From Rhizobiaceae bacterium (lineage in GTDB: Bacteria; Pseudomonadota; Alphaproteobacteria; Rhizobiales; Rhizobiaceae): a DNA stretch of 64,000 bases. Positions 16,046 to 26,078 of this stretch are shown in pieces. The stretch is from positions 62,001 through 126,000 of the forward strand of contig JAHBYU010000008.1 in assembly GCA_019635775.1 (NCBI GenBank), read 5' to 3'. The position numbers were made by a program, and so were the translations under genes. The notes beneath the pieces were generated by a model, which saw only the letters and a program-made list of their open reading frames with translations, ran no database searches and was not told the origin of the DNA. The first letter of the stretch is position 1; every line of letters starts with the position of its first letter.

Positions 16046-16320
16046 GGCCTGACGGATATGGGTCAGGTGGCGAAGCTTGTCGGCGTCGCGCCGCTTAACA
16101 GGGATAGCGGCCTGATGCGCGGCAAGAGGATGATCGCGAGCGGTTACAAGCCAGTTCGCGACGCGCTCTATATCGCAGCTCTGCCCGCGATCCGCTTCTA
16201 TACGGCCATCAAGGAGGTCTTTGAGCGCCTGAACCAGGGGCAAACTTGGCAAGGCGCCTCGTCGCGGTTACGAGACCTGTGATCTTCGTCCTGAACGCCA
16301 GAATGCGAGAATATCCAGCA
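16046..16320 (+). pseudogene. Remnant of an IS110-family transposase C-terminus
   Basis: VAKLVGVAPLNRDSG, RGKRMIASG and VRDALYIAA are the Transposase_20 signature of IS110 transposases. The first frame ends in a stop near 16282; after a frame change the tail continues as LVAVTRPVIFVLNARMRE (about 16255-16310). Only about 90 residues of some 320-340 remain, and no start or N-domain is present. It sits between the BMP terminator and cpaA. It is a different subfamily from the IS110 at 8675-9718. Confidence 0.8.
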
Positions 16321-16449
16321 ACGGTGCTGGACACCCAACACCGTTGGTTTTTGTTGCGCTTCCGAAAATTGGGGGCGTCGGCTTCACCCACGGTTAAGGG
16401 CCTTCGACGTAATGTGCGCGCAACCGGCTGAAAGTCGCAGGAGCCATTC

Positions 16450-16971
16450 ATGCTTGAAGCGCTGATCTTCGTCGTTTTCCCGTTCTGCATGGTCTTTGCG
16501 GCATTGTCCGACATGCTCTCGATGACGATCGCCAATCGCGTTTCGCTTCTGCTGGTCGTCGTCTTCGCCGTTGTCGCGCCGCTGACGGGAATGGACTGGG
16601 CAGCCTACGGCTGGCATTTCGCGGCCGGCCTCCTCGTCCTGGCGGTTACTTTCGGTCTCTTCGCACTTGGCGGCATGGGCGGCGGCGACGCAAAGCTGCT
16701 TGCCGCGACCTCGATCTGGATGGGGTTCAATTTTCAGCTTCTGGAGTATCTGGTTCTGTCGTCCTTCATAGGAGGCGCGCTGACCTTGGCCATCCTCACC
16801 TACAGGAGCTCAGCTTTCGCGGTATTCACTGGGCACAACCTTTTCCTGCGTCATCTGGCGGACAGCAAGACCGGCGTACCATATGGGATTGCGCTCGGCA
16901 TTGGCGGGCTGATCGTCTATCCGTCCACTCCTCTGATGGTGTGGGCGCTGGGCCGGCTTTCCGGCCAGTAA
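16450..16971 (+). CDS. cpaA: Prepilin peptidase CpaA
   Basis: 173 aa, A24-family aspartic peptidase that cleaves Flp-type prepilins at the inner membrane. The two catalytic aspartates are visible: D21 in ALSDMLSMTIANR and D80 in GGMGGGDAKL. About five to six hydrophobic segments span the protein. Short length without a methylase domain fits CpaA/TadV. It is the first gene of the cpa cluster, with an IS110 scar immediately upstream where a pilin gene is usual in related genomes. Confidence 0.93.
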   Translation: MLEALIFVVFPFCMVFAALSDMLSMTIANRVSLLLVVVFAVVAPLTGMDWAAYGWHFAAGLLVLAVTFGLFALGGMGGGDAKLLAATSIWMGFNFQLLEYLVLSSFIGGALTLAILTYRSSAFAVFTGHNLFLRHLADSKTGVPYGIALGIGGLIVYPSTPLMVWALGRLSGQ

Positions 16972-17097
16972 GGCCAGGCTTCGATCGTTTAAACGCAAAA
17001 TTAAGCACGATCGTAAGGGATGCATTAACTCTAATTTGACGATTTCGACCGCATTGTCCGGCCTGGCTTGAGGTTTGCCGGTACAGGGGTTGAACAC

Positions 17098-17907
17098 ATG
17101 GCAGCATCCCGACTGATCATTCTGGGAGTTGCGGTTGCAGCGGCGGGTGGTGCCGGCTACGTCGCGAAAAATATGATGGCGCCGCCTCCCCCGAAGATTG
17201 TGGTAGAGGAAAAGGGTCCTGCAATTGACCTGACCGACGTGCTGGTGCTCCGTGGCGACGTTCCCATGGGCGGCCCGGTTGGTGAAATGCTCGGGTGGCA
17301 GTCCTGGCCATCCGACGGACTGAACGAGAATTTCATTACTCGCGCCGACGATCCGGAAGCGATCGAGAAGTATAAGGGGTCCATCGCCCGCGTCGCGATG
17401 TATTCGGGTGAACCCCTGCGAAAGTCGAAGCTGGTGGGCGAAGGCCAGAGCTTCATGTCATCCATTCTTCCGCAGGGCTATCGGGCCGTGGCGACTCAGA
17501 TCGCTGCGGACACGTCGGCAGGTGGCTTCATCCTCCCGAACGATTATGTGGACGTTATCATGACGCGCCGTTCCGATACGGCGACCGCGACTGCAGGGTT
17601 CGTGACGGAAACGATACTGAAGAATATCCGCGTGCTGGCGATCGACCAGGCGATCCAGGAAGACGAGGAAGGCCGCCGGGTCAAGGTGGGCCAGACCGCC
17701 ACGCTGGAACTGACGCCGCAGCAGGCCGAGATCATCACAGTGGCCCAGCAGCTTGCCGACCGGCTCACCCTTTCGCTGCGCGCCATCGTGGATACGCGCG
17801 AAAAGGTGTCGGACGAGGCGGATTATCTGGTTTCGGGCAATGGCCGCCGCGGCACAGTGAGAATGATCCGGGCCGGTACAGTTACGGAAGAGGGAGCAAG
17901 GAAATGA
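17098..17907 (+). CDS. cpaB: Flp pilus assembly protein CpaB
   Basis: 269 aa from ATG 17098; a start 30 bp earlier is less likely. An N-terminal anchor (LIILGVAVAAAGGAGYVA) is followed by a periplasmic SAF/RcpC domain (VLVLRGDVPMGG, YSGEPLRKSKLVGEG, PNDYVDVIMTRR). CpaB/RcpC sits in the periplasm and works with the CpaC secretin. It overlaps cpaC as ATGA at 17904-17907. The 126-bp gap after cpaA is AT-richer and may carry a promoter, but none is convincing. Confidence 0.92.
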   Translation: MAASRLIILGVAVAAAGGAGYVAKNMMAPPPPKIVVEEKGPAIDLTDVLVLRGDVPMGGPVGEMLGWQSWPSDGLNENFITRADDPEAIEKYKGSIARVAMYSGEPLRKSKLVGEGQSFMSSILPQGYRAVATQIAADTSAGGFILPNDYVDVIMTRRSDTATATAGFVTETILKNIRVLAIDQAIQEDEEGRRVKVGQTATLELTPQQAEIITVAQQLADRLTLSLRAIVDTREKVSDEADYLVSGNGRRGTVRMIRAGTVTEEGARK

Positions 17908-19472
17908 TCGCCACGGAAGCCTTGCGAACCGTGACCCGCCGTCGGCCCTCCCTCATCATCCTCGCCTCGCTTGCGATGCTTCTTTCAGGTGGAGCCGTAC
18001 AGGGCGTTCATGCCGGTGGCCAGCTAAACGGGAATGCCTCGAGCTCTGCCGGCGTAGGAGCCATGTCTGCAAGCCAGAGCGTCAAGCTGGGTCTGAACAA
18101 GTCGGTCGTCATCGACCTTCCTTCCGACGCCTACGACATACTGGTGGCCAATCCCGCGGTCGCCGACGCCGTGACCCGGACTGCTCGCCGGATCTACCTT
18201 TTCGGAAAGGCCGTTGGCCAGACAAACATCTTCGTCTTTGGCGCCGGCGGCGAGCAGATCGTCAGCCTCGACCTTCAGGTCGAACGCGATACGGCGGGTG
18301 TCGAGGAATACATCAAGCGCTTCATCCCGACATCCGACGTCAAGGTGGAGCTGATCAATGACAACGTCGTGCTGACCGGAACGGTTGACACGCCACTCGA
18401 TTCAGCGCGCGCGGCGCAGATTGCGTACATGCTGGTGCGCGGCGGCGAGGCGACCACGGGTCAGTATTCGCAGACGGCAGCGGCCAGCAGCGACGGCGGC
18501 GGGGTCGACATCAACAATCCGGACTCGACGCGCCAGATCAGCGGCATCGTCAACCTGATCGAGATCATCGGGCAGGACCAGGTGATGCTCAAGGTCACGG
18601 TTGCCGAAGTCAGCCGCAACGTGATGAAGCAGCTTGGCGTGAACATGATCGCGGGTGGCAACAGCAACGGCATCAGCTGGGGCGCCATCGCGGAAAGCGC
18701 CTTCGGGCTTGGCAAGCCGCTCTCGCAGTTTGCCGGCGGCAGCATCGGCACCTCCTCTTTCGACGCCTATTTCAAGGCAATGGAACAGGCCGGCGTCATG
18801 AAGACGCTCGCCGAACCAACCCTGACTGCAGTCTCAGGCGAGCAGGCGACATTCCGGGTCGGTGGTGAGTTCAATCTGGTAAGCGGGCGCAGCAGCGCGG
18901 TTTCCGAAGACAACCAGACCGGCGAGATCACCTACGACGTCGAAAAGCTGGAATACGGCATCGGCCTTGAGTTCAAGCCGGTCGTGCTTTCGGCAGGCCG
19001 CATCAGCCTGAAGATACGCACCTCTGTCTCCGAGCCGACCAACGAAGGATCCGTGACGCTGGAAGGTCTTGGCTCGCTGCCTGGCATGACCGCTCTGTCG
19101 ATCCGCAAGCGCCTGGCCGATACCACGGTCGAACTCCCCTCGGGCGGCTCGATGATGATCGCCGGGCTCGTGCGCGACGACATAAGACAGGCGATCCACG
19201 GTCTGCCCGGCCTGTCCAAGCTGCCTGTGCTGGGGACGCTGTTCCGCAGCCGCGACTTCGTGCGCAACGAGACGGAACTGGTCATCATAGTGACGCCCTA
19301 TATCGCCCGGCCGACCGCACGCAACGAGCTGGCCAAGCCGGACGACAATTTCAACGCGGCAAGCGACGGCGCCGGCATGTTCCTCGGCCGCGTCAACCGC
19401 GTCTACGGAACGATGAAAACCGATCTGCCCAATGGACGCTACCACGGCGTCGTCGGCTACATCTACAAATAA
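17904..19472 (+). CDS. cpaC: Outer-membrane secretin CpaC
   Basis: 522 aa. Signal region to about residue 40, N-terminal BON/N0-like domain (VVIDLPSDAYDILVANPAV, AVGQTNIFVFG) and the C-terminal secretin domain (VNLIEIIGQDQVMLKVTVAEV, EPTLTAVSGEQATF, LPSGGSMMIAGLVRDD, GTLFRSRDF, ELVIIVTPYIARP). Forms the outer-membrane ring through which the Flp pilus exits. Coupled to cpaB; cpaD follows 11 bp later. Confidence 0.95.
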   Translation: MIATEALRTVTRRRPSLIILASLAMLLSGGAVQGVHAGGQLNGNASSSAGVGAMSASQSVKLGLNKSVVIDLPSDAYDILVANPAVADAVTRTARRIYLFGKAVGQTNIFVFGAGGEQIVSLDLQVERDTAGVEEYIKRFIPTSDVKVELINDNVVLTGTVDTPLDSARAAQIAYMLVRGGEATTGQYSQTAAASSDGGGVDINNPDSTRQISGIVNLIEIIGQDQVMLKVTVAEVSRNVMKQLGVNMIAGGNSNGISWGAIAESAFGLGKPLSQFAGGSIGTSSFDAYFKAMEQAGVMKTLAEPTLTAVSGEQATFRVGGEFNLVSGRSSAVSEDNQTGEITYDVEKLEYGIGLEFKPVVLSAGRISLKIRTSVSEPTNEGSVTLEGLGSLPGMTALSIRKRLADTTVELPSGGSMMIAGLVRDDIRQAIHGLPGLSKLPVLGTLFRSRDFVRNETELVIIVTPYIARPTARNELAKPDDNFNAASDGAGMFLGRVNRVYGTMKTDLPNGRYHGVVGYIYK

Positions 19473-19483
19473 GGGGTGCGGGC

Positions 19484-20185
19484 ATGTCTAACGCTGTGTT
19501 CAGGATGAAGTCGGGCGATCCGTCCCGCTGCACGCGCCTCGTGTTGGCCGCCGCTGCGGTGGCGCTTCTCGCCGGATGCGCCCAGAAGCGCGATTCGGTG
19601 GTTGTCGGCGCCATCCCAGACGACTATCGGACCAACCATCCGATCGTCATCGCTGAGAAGGAAGAGACGCTTGATCTTCCTGTCGGCTCCGGCGACAGGG
19701 GCGCGACGGCTTCGCAGCGTGCAACGCTGGAAGGCTTCCTTGCCAATTATGACCGGACGGCCGCGCCGACATTGACCATTATCAAGCCCTCCGGCTCGGC
19801 CAATGCAGCGGCAGCTTCCAATGTCGCCGCCGATTTCGCGAAGATCGCCAAGCAGAACGGGGTGCCGGGGAGCCGCATCATGATTGCGTCCTACCAGGCT
19901 AGCCCCGAGGAAGTCTCGGCACCCGTGCGCGTCTCCTTTGTCGGCATGCAGGCGCAGACGGGAAAGTGCGGCCGCTGGCCGGACGATCTTCTAAAGACGA
20001 GCGAGAATAAGCACTACGCGAATTTCGGCTGCTCGTACCAGAACAACGTCGCCGCGCAAGTCGCCAATCCATCCGACCTGCTCGGTCCGCGCAAGCAGAC
20101 GCCAATCGATGCCGAAAACCGGGGTCGTGTGATCGGCGAATACCAGCGCGGCGACTCGGTCTTCAGCGAGAACATCGGCTACTAG
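19484..20185 (+). CDS. cpaD: Pilus assembly lipoprotein CpaD
   Basis: 233 aa. Lipobox LLAGC after a hydrophobic stretch (LVLAAAAVAL) predicts a lipoprotein of about 205 residues. The body holds the CpaD pattern: RTNHPIVIAEKEETLDLPVG, SYQASPEEVSAPVRVSFVG, then CGRWPDDL and NFGCSYQNNVAAQV with two cysteines that may pair. CpaD is thought to help secretin assembly. It lies between cpaC and cpaE on the same strand. Confidence 0.92.
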   Translation: MSNAVFRMKSGDPSRCTRLVLAAAAVALLAGCAQKRDSVVVGAIPDDYRTNHPIVIAEKEETLDLPVGSGDRGATASQRATLEGFLANYDRTAAPTLTIIKPSGSANAAAASNVAADFAKIAKQNGVPGSRIMIASYQASPEEVSAPVRVSFVGMQAQTGKCGRWPDDLLKTSENKHYANFGCSYQNNVAAQVANPSDLLGPRKQTPIDAENRGRVIGEYQRGDSVFSENIGY

Positions 20186-20210
20186 GCCAAAACTTTGGGG
20201 TAAGGGCAAA

Positions 20211-21491
20211 ATGACCAACCTGGCTTATGACAGCCCCGCCGAGAGCGAGACGACTGCAAAGGAAGTCGACGCAATGCAGGCGTTGCGACCGGTGCCGCGC
20301 ATCTCCATACAGGCGTTCTGCGAGACGGAGGGCGTAGCCCAGCCGATCGAACGGGCCGGCGAGGATCGTCGCATGGCCAAGGCGCACCTCAAGGTCCACA
20401 TGGGCGGTGCGGCGACAGCAATAGAGCTCTACCAGTCGGCACCGACACCCAACCTCATTATTCTGGAATCGCGCAAGGAACCGCGCGAGATGCTCCAGTC
20501 GCTGAACGAACTGGCCGAATATTGCGACCCGACCACCAAGGTCGTCGTGGTCGGCCACTACAACGATGTCGGCCTCTACCGTGAACTGATCCGTTCCGGC
20601 GTTTCCGAATATGTCGTTGCGCCGATCTCCATGGCGGACGTGGTAAGCGTCATCTCCACCATCTTCGTGGACCCGGAAGCGGAGCCGATCGGTCGGGCAA
20701 TCGCCTTTATTGGCGCAAAGGGCGGCGTTGGCTCGTCGACGATCGCGCACAATGTCGCCTGGGCCATGTCCGATCTGTTCAAGTCCGACGTGGTGGTCGC
20801 CGACCTGGACCTTGCTTTCGGAACGGCCAACATCAATTTCGACCAGGATCCGGCGCAGGGCATTGCCGAAGCGGTGTTTTCGCCCGAGCGCATAGACGAG
20901 GTCTATCTCGACCGCCTGCTTGCCCAGTGCTCCGAGCATCTTTCGCTGCTGGCCGCCCCGTCGACGCTGGAACGTGTCTACGACTTCGACCAGGATGCGT
21001 TCACGCAGATCATCGACACCGCGCAGCGCAGCGCTCCCCTTCTCGTGCTGGACGTGCCGCACATCTGGAGCGGCTGGTCCAAGGCCACGCTGTCCAAGGC
21101 CGACGAGGTTGTCATCACGGCGACGCCGGAGCTTGCCAACCTGCGCAACACCAAGAATATGGTCGACATGCTAAAGAGGCTCAGGCCCAACGATCCGCCG
21201 CCCAAGCTCATCATCAATCAGGTCGGCGTGCCGAAGCGGCCCGAGATCAAGCCGGATGATTTTACCGAACCGCTCGGCATCTCGCCGATTGCCGTCATCC
21301 CGTTCGAGCCGCTTCTGTTCGGCAACGCATCCAACAACGGCCGCATGATCGGCGAGATGGACGCGGCGCATGCCGTGACGGCCATCATGAACGAGATTGC
21401 GCACGTCCTGACCGGACGCAGCGAGATCAAGACTAAGAAGAAGGCTGGACTGGGCGGGTTGCTTGGCAAGCTGGCGATCAAGAAGAAGTAG
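20211..21491 (+). CDS. cpaE: CpaE / TadZ, ParA-like pilus localisation protein
   Basis: 426 aa. N-terminal receiver-like domain without a clear phospho-acceptor setting (about 45-150, SGVSEYVVAPISMADVV) and a C-terminal MinD/ParA ATPase domain with deviant Walker A GAKGGVGSSTIAHN, DLDLAFGTANINFDQDP and the LLVLDVPHIWSGW segment. TadZ/CpaE places the pilus machine at the cell pole. The C-terminus is Lys-rich. cpaF follows after 19 bp. Confidence 0.93.
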   Translation: MTNLAYDSPAESETTAKEVDAMQALRPVPRISIQAFCETEGVAQPIERAGEDRRMAKAHLKVHMGGAATAIELYQSAPTPNLIILESRKEPREMLQSLNELAEYCDPTTKVVVVGHYNDVGLYRELIRSGVSEYVVAPISMADVVSVISTIFVDPEAEPIGRAIAFIGAKGGVGSSTIAHNVAWAMSDLFKSDVVVADLDLAFGTANINFDQDPAQGIAEAVFSPERIDEVYLDRLLAQCSEHLSLLAAPSTLERVYDFDQDAFTQIIDTAQRSAPLLVLDVPHIWSGWSKATLSKADEVVITATPELANLRNTKNMVDMLKRLRPNDPPPKLIINQVGVPKRPEIKPDDFTEPLGISPIAVIPFEPLLFGNASNNGRMIGEMDAAHAVTAIMNEIAHVLTGRSEIKTKKKAGLGGLLGKLAIKKK

Positions 21492-21510
21492 TCCGGCGGA
21501 GTAGGGGCTG

Positions 21511-23049
21511 ATGTTCGGCAGAAGAGGTAGTGACGACGGGTCGCGTGCGGCTCCCGAATTCAGGCCGCCGGCGGGAGCGCCCGAGCGACCCGCACCCGAG
21601 CCTGTTTCCGCGGCGTCGGTCCGTACCATCACTGCGCCGCCCGCATCTGACACTGCTGCACCACAGGTTGCCCCTGCCCGTCCCGCGGCAACTGCGCCGG
21701 TCCAGCGTCGTCCGGTAGAGGCCCCGCCGCTCGCCGCGGAACCGCGCAAGGTCCAGCGCGAGCGCAGCGAAACCTACTACGACACGAAAAGCCAGGTTTT
21801 CTCCGCCCTCATCGACACGATCGATCTCTCGCAGCTCGCCAAGCTCGATGCCGACAGCGCACGCGAGGAAATCCGCGACATCGTCAACGACATCATTGCG
21901 ATCAAGAATTTCGCTATGTCGATCGCCGAGCAGGAGGAACTGCTCGAGGACATCTGCAACGACGTTCTGGGCTATGGCCCGCTCGAGCCCCTGCTGGCTC
22001 GCGACGACATCGCCGACATCATGGTGAACGGGTCGAAGAACGTCTACATCGAAGTGAACGGCAAGGTCGAGCAGACCGGGATCCGGTTTCGCGACAACCA
22101 GCAGCTGCTCAACATCTGCCAGCGCATCGTCAGCCAGGTCGGTCGCCGCGTCGACGAGTCGAGCCCGATATGCGACGCGCGCCTTCCCGATGGTTCTCGC
22201 GTCAACGTCATCGCTCCGCCGCTTGCCATTGACGGCGCTGCGCTCACGATCCGCAAGTTCAAGAAGGACAAGCTGACCCTCGACCAGCTTGTCAAATTCG
22301 GCGCCATATCACCCGCGGGCGCCGAGGTACTCAAGATCATCGGCCGTGTGCGTTGCAACATCATCATCTCGGGCGGCACCGGCTCCGGCAAGACGACGCT
22401 GTTGAACTGCCTCACCAACTATGTCGATCGCGAAGAGCGCGTCATCACATGCGAGGACTCGGCAGAGCTTCAGCTGCAGCAGCCGCATGTCGTGCGTCTG
22501 GAAACACGACCGCCAAATCTCGAGGGCGAAGGCGAGGTCACGATGCGCGACCTTGTAAAGAACTGCCTGCGTATGCGTCCGGAACGGATCATCGTGGGCG
22601 AGGTGCGTGGACCCGAGGTGTTCGACCTGTTGCAGGCCATGAACACCGGCCACGACGGCTCGATGGGCACGATCCACTCCAACAGCCCGCGCGAATGCCT
22701 CAACCGCATGGAATCGATGATCGCAATGGGTGGCTATACCCTGCCACAGAAGACGGTGCGTGAGATCATCGTCGGCTCGGTCGACGTTATCATCCAGGCG
22801 GCTCGATTGCGCGACGGCTCCCGCCGCATCACCCACATCACCGAGGTGATCGGCATGGAGGGCGACGTCATCATCACGCAGGATCTGGTCCTTTACAATA
22901 TCAAGGGCGAGGATGCCGGCGGCAGGCTTATGGGCGAACATGTGTCCACCGGCATCGGCCGCCCGCACTTCTGGGATCGGGCGCGCTATTTCGGTGAGGA
23001 GCAGCGTCTCGCCACCGCACTGGAATCAATGGAAAAGCGGACAAGCTGA
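21511..23049 (+). CDS. cpaF: Pilus assembly/secretion ATPase CpaF (TadA)
   Basis: 512 aa. The first 80 residues are Pro/Ala-rich and disordered. The GspE/VirB11-type ATPase core includes [20 protein letters not shown], Walker [12 protein letters not shown], the Asp-box [12 protein letters not shown], the Walker B-like [15 protein letters not shown] and the His-box [10 protein letters not shown]. It powers Flp pilin polymerisation at the cytoplasmic face. Cluster position is standard. Confidence 0.95.
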   Translation: MFGRRGSDDGSRAAPEFRPPAGAPERPAPEPVSAASVRTITAPPASDTAAPQVAPARPAATAPVQRRPVEAPPLAAEPRKVQRERSETYYDTKSQVFSALIDTIDLSQLAKLDADSAREEIRDIVNDIIAIKNFAMSIAEQEELLEDICNDVLGYGPLEPLLARDDIADIMVNGSKNVYIEVNGKVEQTGIRFRDNQQLLNICQRIVSQVGRRVDESSPICDARLPDGSRVNVIAPPLAIDGAALTIRKFKKDKLTLDQLVKFGAISPAGAEVLKIIGRVRCNIIISGGTGSGKTTLLNCLTNYVDREERVITCEDSAELQLQQPHVVRLETRPPNLEGEGEVTMRDLVKNCLRMRPERIIVGEVRGPEVFDLLQAMNTGHDGSMGTIHSNSPRECLNRMESMIAMGGYTLPQKTVREIIVGSVDVIIQAARLRDGSRRITHITEVIGMEGDVIITQDLVLYNIKGEDAGGRLMGEHVSTGIGRPHFWDRARYFGEEQRLATALESMEKRTS

Positions 23050-23072
23050 TGCGGAAGCGGATAGGGGGCTAG

Positions 23073-24086
23073 ATGTTCGGCCTGGACACGACCGTACTGG
23101 CATTCATTGTATTGGCGGGCTTCAGCGCGGGGGCGGTCGCCTACGCCCTGCTGTTCAACAACATAGCGGAAGAAAAGACGACCGAGCGTCGTCTCGACAC
23201 TATCAAGAAGGCCGAGACCGACCGGTCGGTCGTAAAGGCCAATCGCGACCGTGTCGCCGAGGCAGCCAAGCGCAGGAAGACCGTCCAGGATTCGCTGAAG
23301 GAACTGGACGCAAAGCAGCTGGTAACCGACAGGAATATCAGGAAGCCTGCGCTGCGTACGCAACTCAAGCAGGCTGGTCTGCGCGTGACGGTCGAGCGCT
23401 TCTATGTCTATTCCGTCATATGCGGCATCGCCCTGACCGCAATCGCATTTGTTCTTGGAGCACCGTTGCTTATCCTGCCGGGTGCCTTCATCGCCGGGGC
23501 GTTGGGACTGCCGCGCTGGCTTGTCAGCTTCCTGCTCGCCCGCCGGGTCAAGGCGTTTCTTGCGGAATTCCCAAATGCGCTCGACGTCATCGTGCGCGCG
23601 GTCAAGTCGGGCCTTCCGCTGAATGACGGCATCAGGCTTATCGCCTCGGAATCGCCCGAGCCGGTCCGGAGCGAGTTCCGCCGCATTGTGGAATCGCAGC
23701 AGCTCGGCATGTCCATTCCGGATGCGACGATGCGAATGCCCGAAACCATGCCCTGCCCAGAGGCCGGCTTCTTTGGAATCGTCATCCAGATCCAGAGTCA
23801 GGCGGGCGGCAATCTCTCCGAAGCGCTCGGCAACCTTTCGCGCGTTCTGCGTGATCGAAAGAAGATGAAGGCCAAGGTGCAGGCGCTGTCGATGGAAGCA
23901 AAGGCGTCCGCCGCGATCATCGGCGCACTGCCGTTCCTCGTCGGGTTTCTGGTCTATCTTTCCAGCCCCAACTACATCAAGCCGCTGTTCACGACGAGCA
24001 CCGGGCACCTGATACTGGGCGTCTCCGGCATCTGGATGTCGATCGGCATCTTCACGATGCGCAAGATGATGAATTTCGAAGTGTAG
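23073..24086 (+). CDS. tadB: Inner-membrane platform protein TadB
   Basis: 337 aa. Membrane protein with a type II secretion F domain in the second half (FPNALDVIVRAVKSGLPL, GIVIQIQSQAGGNLSEAL). Hydrophobic segments lie at the N-terminus (LAFIVLAGFSAGAVAYALL), near residues 110-145 and at the C-terminus. A charged cytoplasmic stretch with RKTVQDSLKEL separates the first two. It forms the platform with TadC for the CpaF motor. It begins 23 bp after cpaF. Confidence 0.93.
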   Translation: MFGLDTTVLAFIVLAGFSAGAVAYALLFNNIAEEKTTERRLDTIKKAETDRSVVKANRDRVAEAAKRRKTVQDSLKELDAKQLVTDRNIRKPALRTQLKQAGLRVTVERFYVYSVICGIALTAIAFVLGAPLLILPGAFIAGALGLPRWLVSFLLARRVKAFLAEFPNALDVIVRAVKSGLPLNDGIRLIASESPEPVRSEFRRIVESQQLGMSIPDATMRMPETMPCPEAGFFGIVIQIQSQAGGNLSEALGNLSRVLRDRKKMKAKVQALSMEAKASAAIIGALPFLVGFLVYLSSPNYIKPLFTTSTGHLILGVSGIWMSIGIFTMRKMMNFEV

Positions 24087-24097
24087 GTGCGAAGCGA

Positions 24098-25117
24098 ATG
24101 ACCGCCCAAGTCGTCAAGGCCCTTACCGATCCGGCATTCCTGATTGCCATGCTGGTTGGCATCGCCGTCTTCGCGACCTTCTTCACGGTCATGCCTTCGC
24201 TTTCCGGAAACATGCTCAAGGCGCGCATGAAGTCCGTCGCGCTGGAGCGCGAAGAACTGCGCATGAAGCAACGGGCCCGTCTCGCCGCCGAGGCCGACCG
24301 GCGCCGGAAGGGCTTGCGCGAGGAACAGTCGCACGGCATGCGTCGGATCGTCGATCGCCTTGACCTGAGACGGCTCCTCGCGGACGAGAACACGGTCGCC
24401 AAGCTGAAGGTCGCCGGCTTCCGGGGACAGAATCCGCTGACGCGCTTTTTGTTCTTCCGTCTTGTCCTTCCCTTCGTCTTTTTCGCCGCAACCGCTGCCT
24501 ATGTCTTCCTGCTTGGTGGGCTGCCGGAACAGCCTCCCATGATCAAGGGATTCGTTTGTATCGTGGGCGCCTATGCGGGTTTCTATGCTCCGGTGCTCTA
24601 CGTCAACAACCGCGCGCAGAAGCGCAAGCAGTCGATCCAGCTTGCATGGCCGGACGCGCTGGACCTGATGCTGATCTGCGTCGAATCCGGAATGTCGATC
24701 GAGGCGGCTATCCGCAAGGTCGCAGACGAAATCGGCACCCAGTCAGTCGGACTTGCCGAGGAACTGATCCTCACCAACGCCGAGCTTTCCTACCTGCCTG
24801 AGCGAAAGCAGGCCTACGAAAACCTTGCCGCCCGCACCGGGCTGGAGTCGGTCAAGTCGGTCGGCCAGGCGCTTATCCAGGCAGAACGCTACGGCACGCC
24901 GATTGCGCATGCGCTGCGCGTGCTGGCGAACGAAAGCCGGGATATGCGGATGAACGAGGCCGAGAAGAAGGCCGCTGCACTGCCGCCCAAGCTCACCGTG
25001 CCGATGATCCTGTTCTTCCTGCCCGTTCTGTTTGCCATTATTCTCGGCCCAGCCGGCATTCAGGTCAGCCAGCGCGGCGGCTTCTTCGGCGATGGCGAGA
25101 AGGTCGACCACCAGTAG
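24098..25117 (+). CDS. tadC: Inner-membrane platform protein TadC
   Basis: 339 aa. The paired platform protein: N-terminal helix (FLIAMLVGIAVFATFFTV), a long charged loop rich in Arg/Glu, two central helices, then the T2SF domain (WPDALDLMLICVESGMSI, TNAELSYLPERKQAYENLA) and a final helix (VPMILFFLPVLFAIILGP). It lies 11 bp after tadB and ends the plus-strand operon; a hairpin shared with the convergent tadD lies downstream. Confidence 0.93.
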   Translation: MTAQVVKALTDPAFLIAMLVGIAVFATFFTVMPSLSGNMLKARMKSVALEREELRMKQRARLAAEADRRRKGLREEQSHGMRRIVDRLDLRRLLADENTVAKLKVAGFRGQNPLTRFLFFRLVLPFVFFAATAAYVFLLGGLPEQPPMIKGFVCIVGAYAGFYAPVLYVNNRAQKRKQSIQLAWPDALDLMLICVESGMSIEAAIRKVADEIGTQSVGLAEELILTNAELSYLPERKQAYENLAARTGLESVKSVGQALIQAERYGTPIAHALRVLANESRDMRMNEAEKKAAALPPKLTVPMILFFLPVLFAIILGPAGIQVSQRGGFFGDGEKVDHQ

Positions 25118-25202
25118 CTGCGTGAGAAGAGTACTGGCTACCGGGATCGCCGTCGCCTGTGCACGCCAGGCTTCACAAGTTCAATTGAGCATATAGAAAG
25201 AC

Positions 25203-25229
25203 GAAAGGCCGGTTGATTACCGGCCTTTG
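25203..25229. terminator. Bidirectional terminator between tadC and tadD
   Basis: Symmetric hairpin AAAGGCCGG-TTGATTA-CCGGCCTTT at 25204-25228. The A and T runs on both flanks allow it to end both convergent transcripts. Confidence 0.75.
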
Positions 25230-25256
25230 GGCTTGTTGCGGCCGGATACCGGACCT

Positions 25257-26078
25257 TCAGTTGGTCTTGGACTTCTTCTTGTCCTCGGCCTTGAGCTGGC
25301 TCCAGGCGTTCTGCTGCGCGAGCATGCCCCGGAGGTAGGCGACATTGGCCTTGGCCTGCTCCGGAGACAGTTCCTGGCTGGCGATCTGCTCGGCTTCATC
25401 GAAGCGTCCCTGCAGGCCGACGACCAGCGCCAGGTTCTGACGCACGCGACTGTCGGCCGAGCGCTGGCTTGCGGCAGAGCGCATATAGGTTTCGGCCGTG
25501 CGCAGATCGCCCTCAAGTAGGTAGGACATGCCGAGATTGGAAAGGATCGACGAATCGTCGGGTTTCAGCTCGAGTGCACGGCGATAGAGCTTGCGCGCCT
25601 CGTTCGGCTGGCCAAGCTGGTCGAGGATCGCGGCCTCGGCCGAGAGCAGCTTCCAGTCGGGATATTCGGGGGTCTGCGCGCGACGTATCGCGTCGAGGGC
25701 AGGCTGCAGTTCGCCCGCGCCGGCTAGCGCCTTTCCATAAGCCGCCAGAACCTGCCGGTCCTTGGGATGTTCGATGGCGAGCTTGCGCATTACCGCGAGC
25801 GACTGGTCGGAGTTGCCGTTCATCTGCAACACCTGCGCGTACTGAAGCGCGGTAGCCTTGTCGGTAGGGTTGGCGGCGTAGGACTTGCCGAGCGAGACGC
25901 GCGCGCCTGCAAGTTCGTTGGCGGACATCTGTTCCACCGCCTTGCCCGACGATTTGGAGATCGACCCTGTCGTCATCTTGCTGGTGCCGCAACCGGCTAC
26001 GCCGAGGGCGAGGGTAATCGCCACAGTCGCACGCAGCAGGTTCTTTCCGGTTGCGTTCATAGAGCGGCTGGTCAACAT
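25257..26078 (-). CDS. tadD: TPR lipoprotein TadD
   Basis: 273 aa from ATG 26078, which has GGGAGA about 10 bases upstream; a start 18 bp earlier is possible. Lipobox GVAGC follows a hydrophobic signal. Four or more TPR repeats fill residues 75-230 (ATALQYAQVLQMNGNSDQSL, EAAILDQLGQPNEARKLYRR, NLGMSYLLEGDLRTAETYMR). TadD is an outer-membrane lipoprotein needed for Flp pilus assembly. It is convergent with tadC rather than in the same operon. Confidence 0.9.
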   Translation of the reverse strand: MLTSRSMNATGKNLLRATVAITLALGVAGCGTSKMTTGSISKSSGKAVEQMSANELAGARVSLGKSYAANPTDKATALQYAQVLQMNGNSDQSLAVMRKLAIEHPKDRQVLAAYGKALAGAGELQPALDAIRRAQTPEYPDWKLLSAEAAILDQLGQPNEARKLYRRALELKPDDSSILSNLGMSYLLEGDLRTAETYMRSAASQRSADSRVRQNLALVVGLQGRFDEAEQIASQELSPEQAKANVAYLRGMLAQQNAWSQLKAEDKKKSKTN

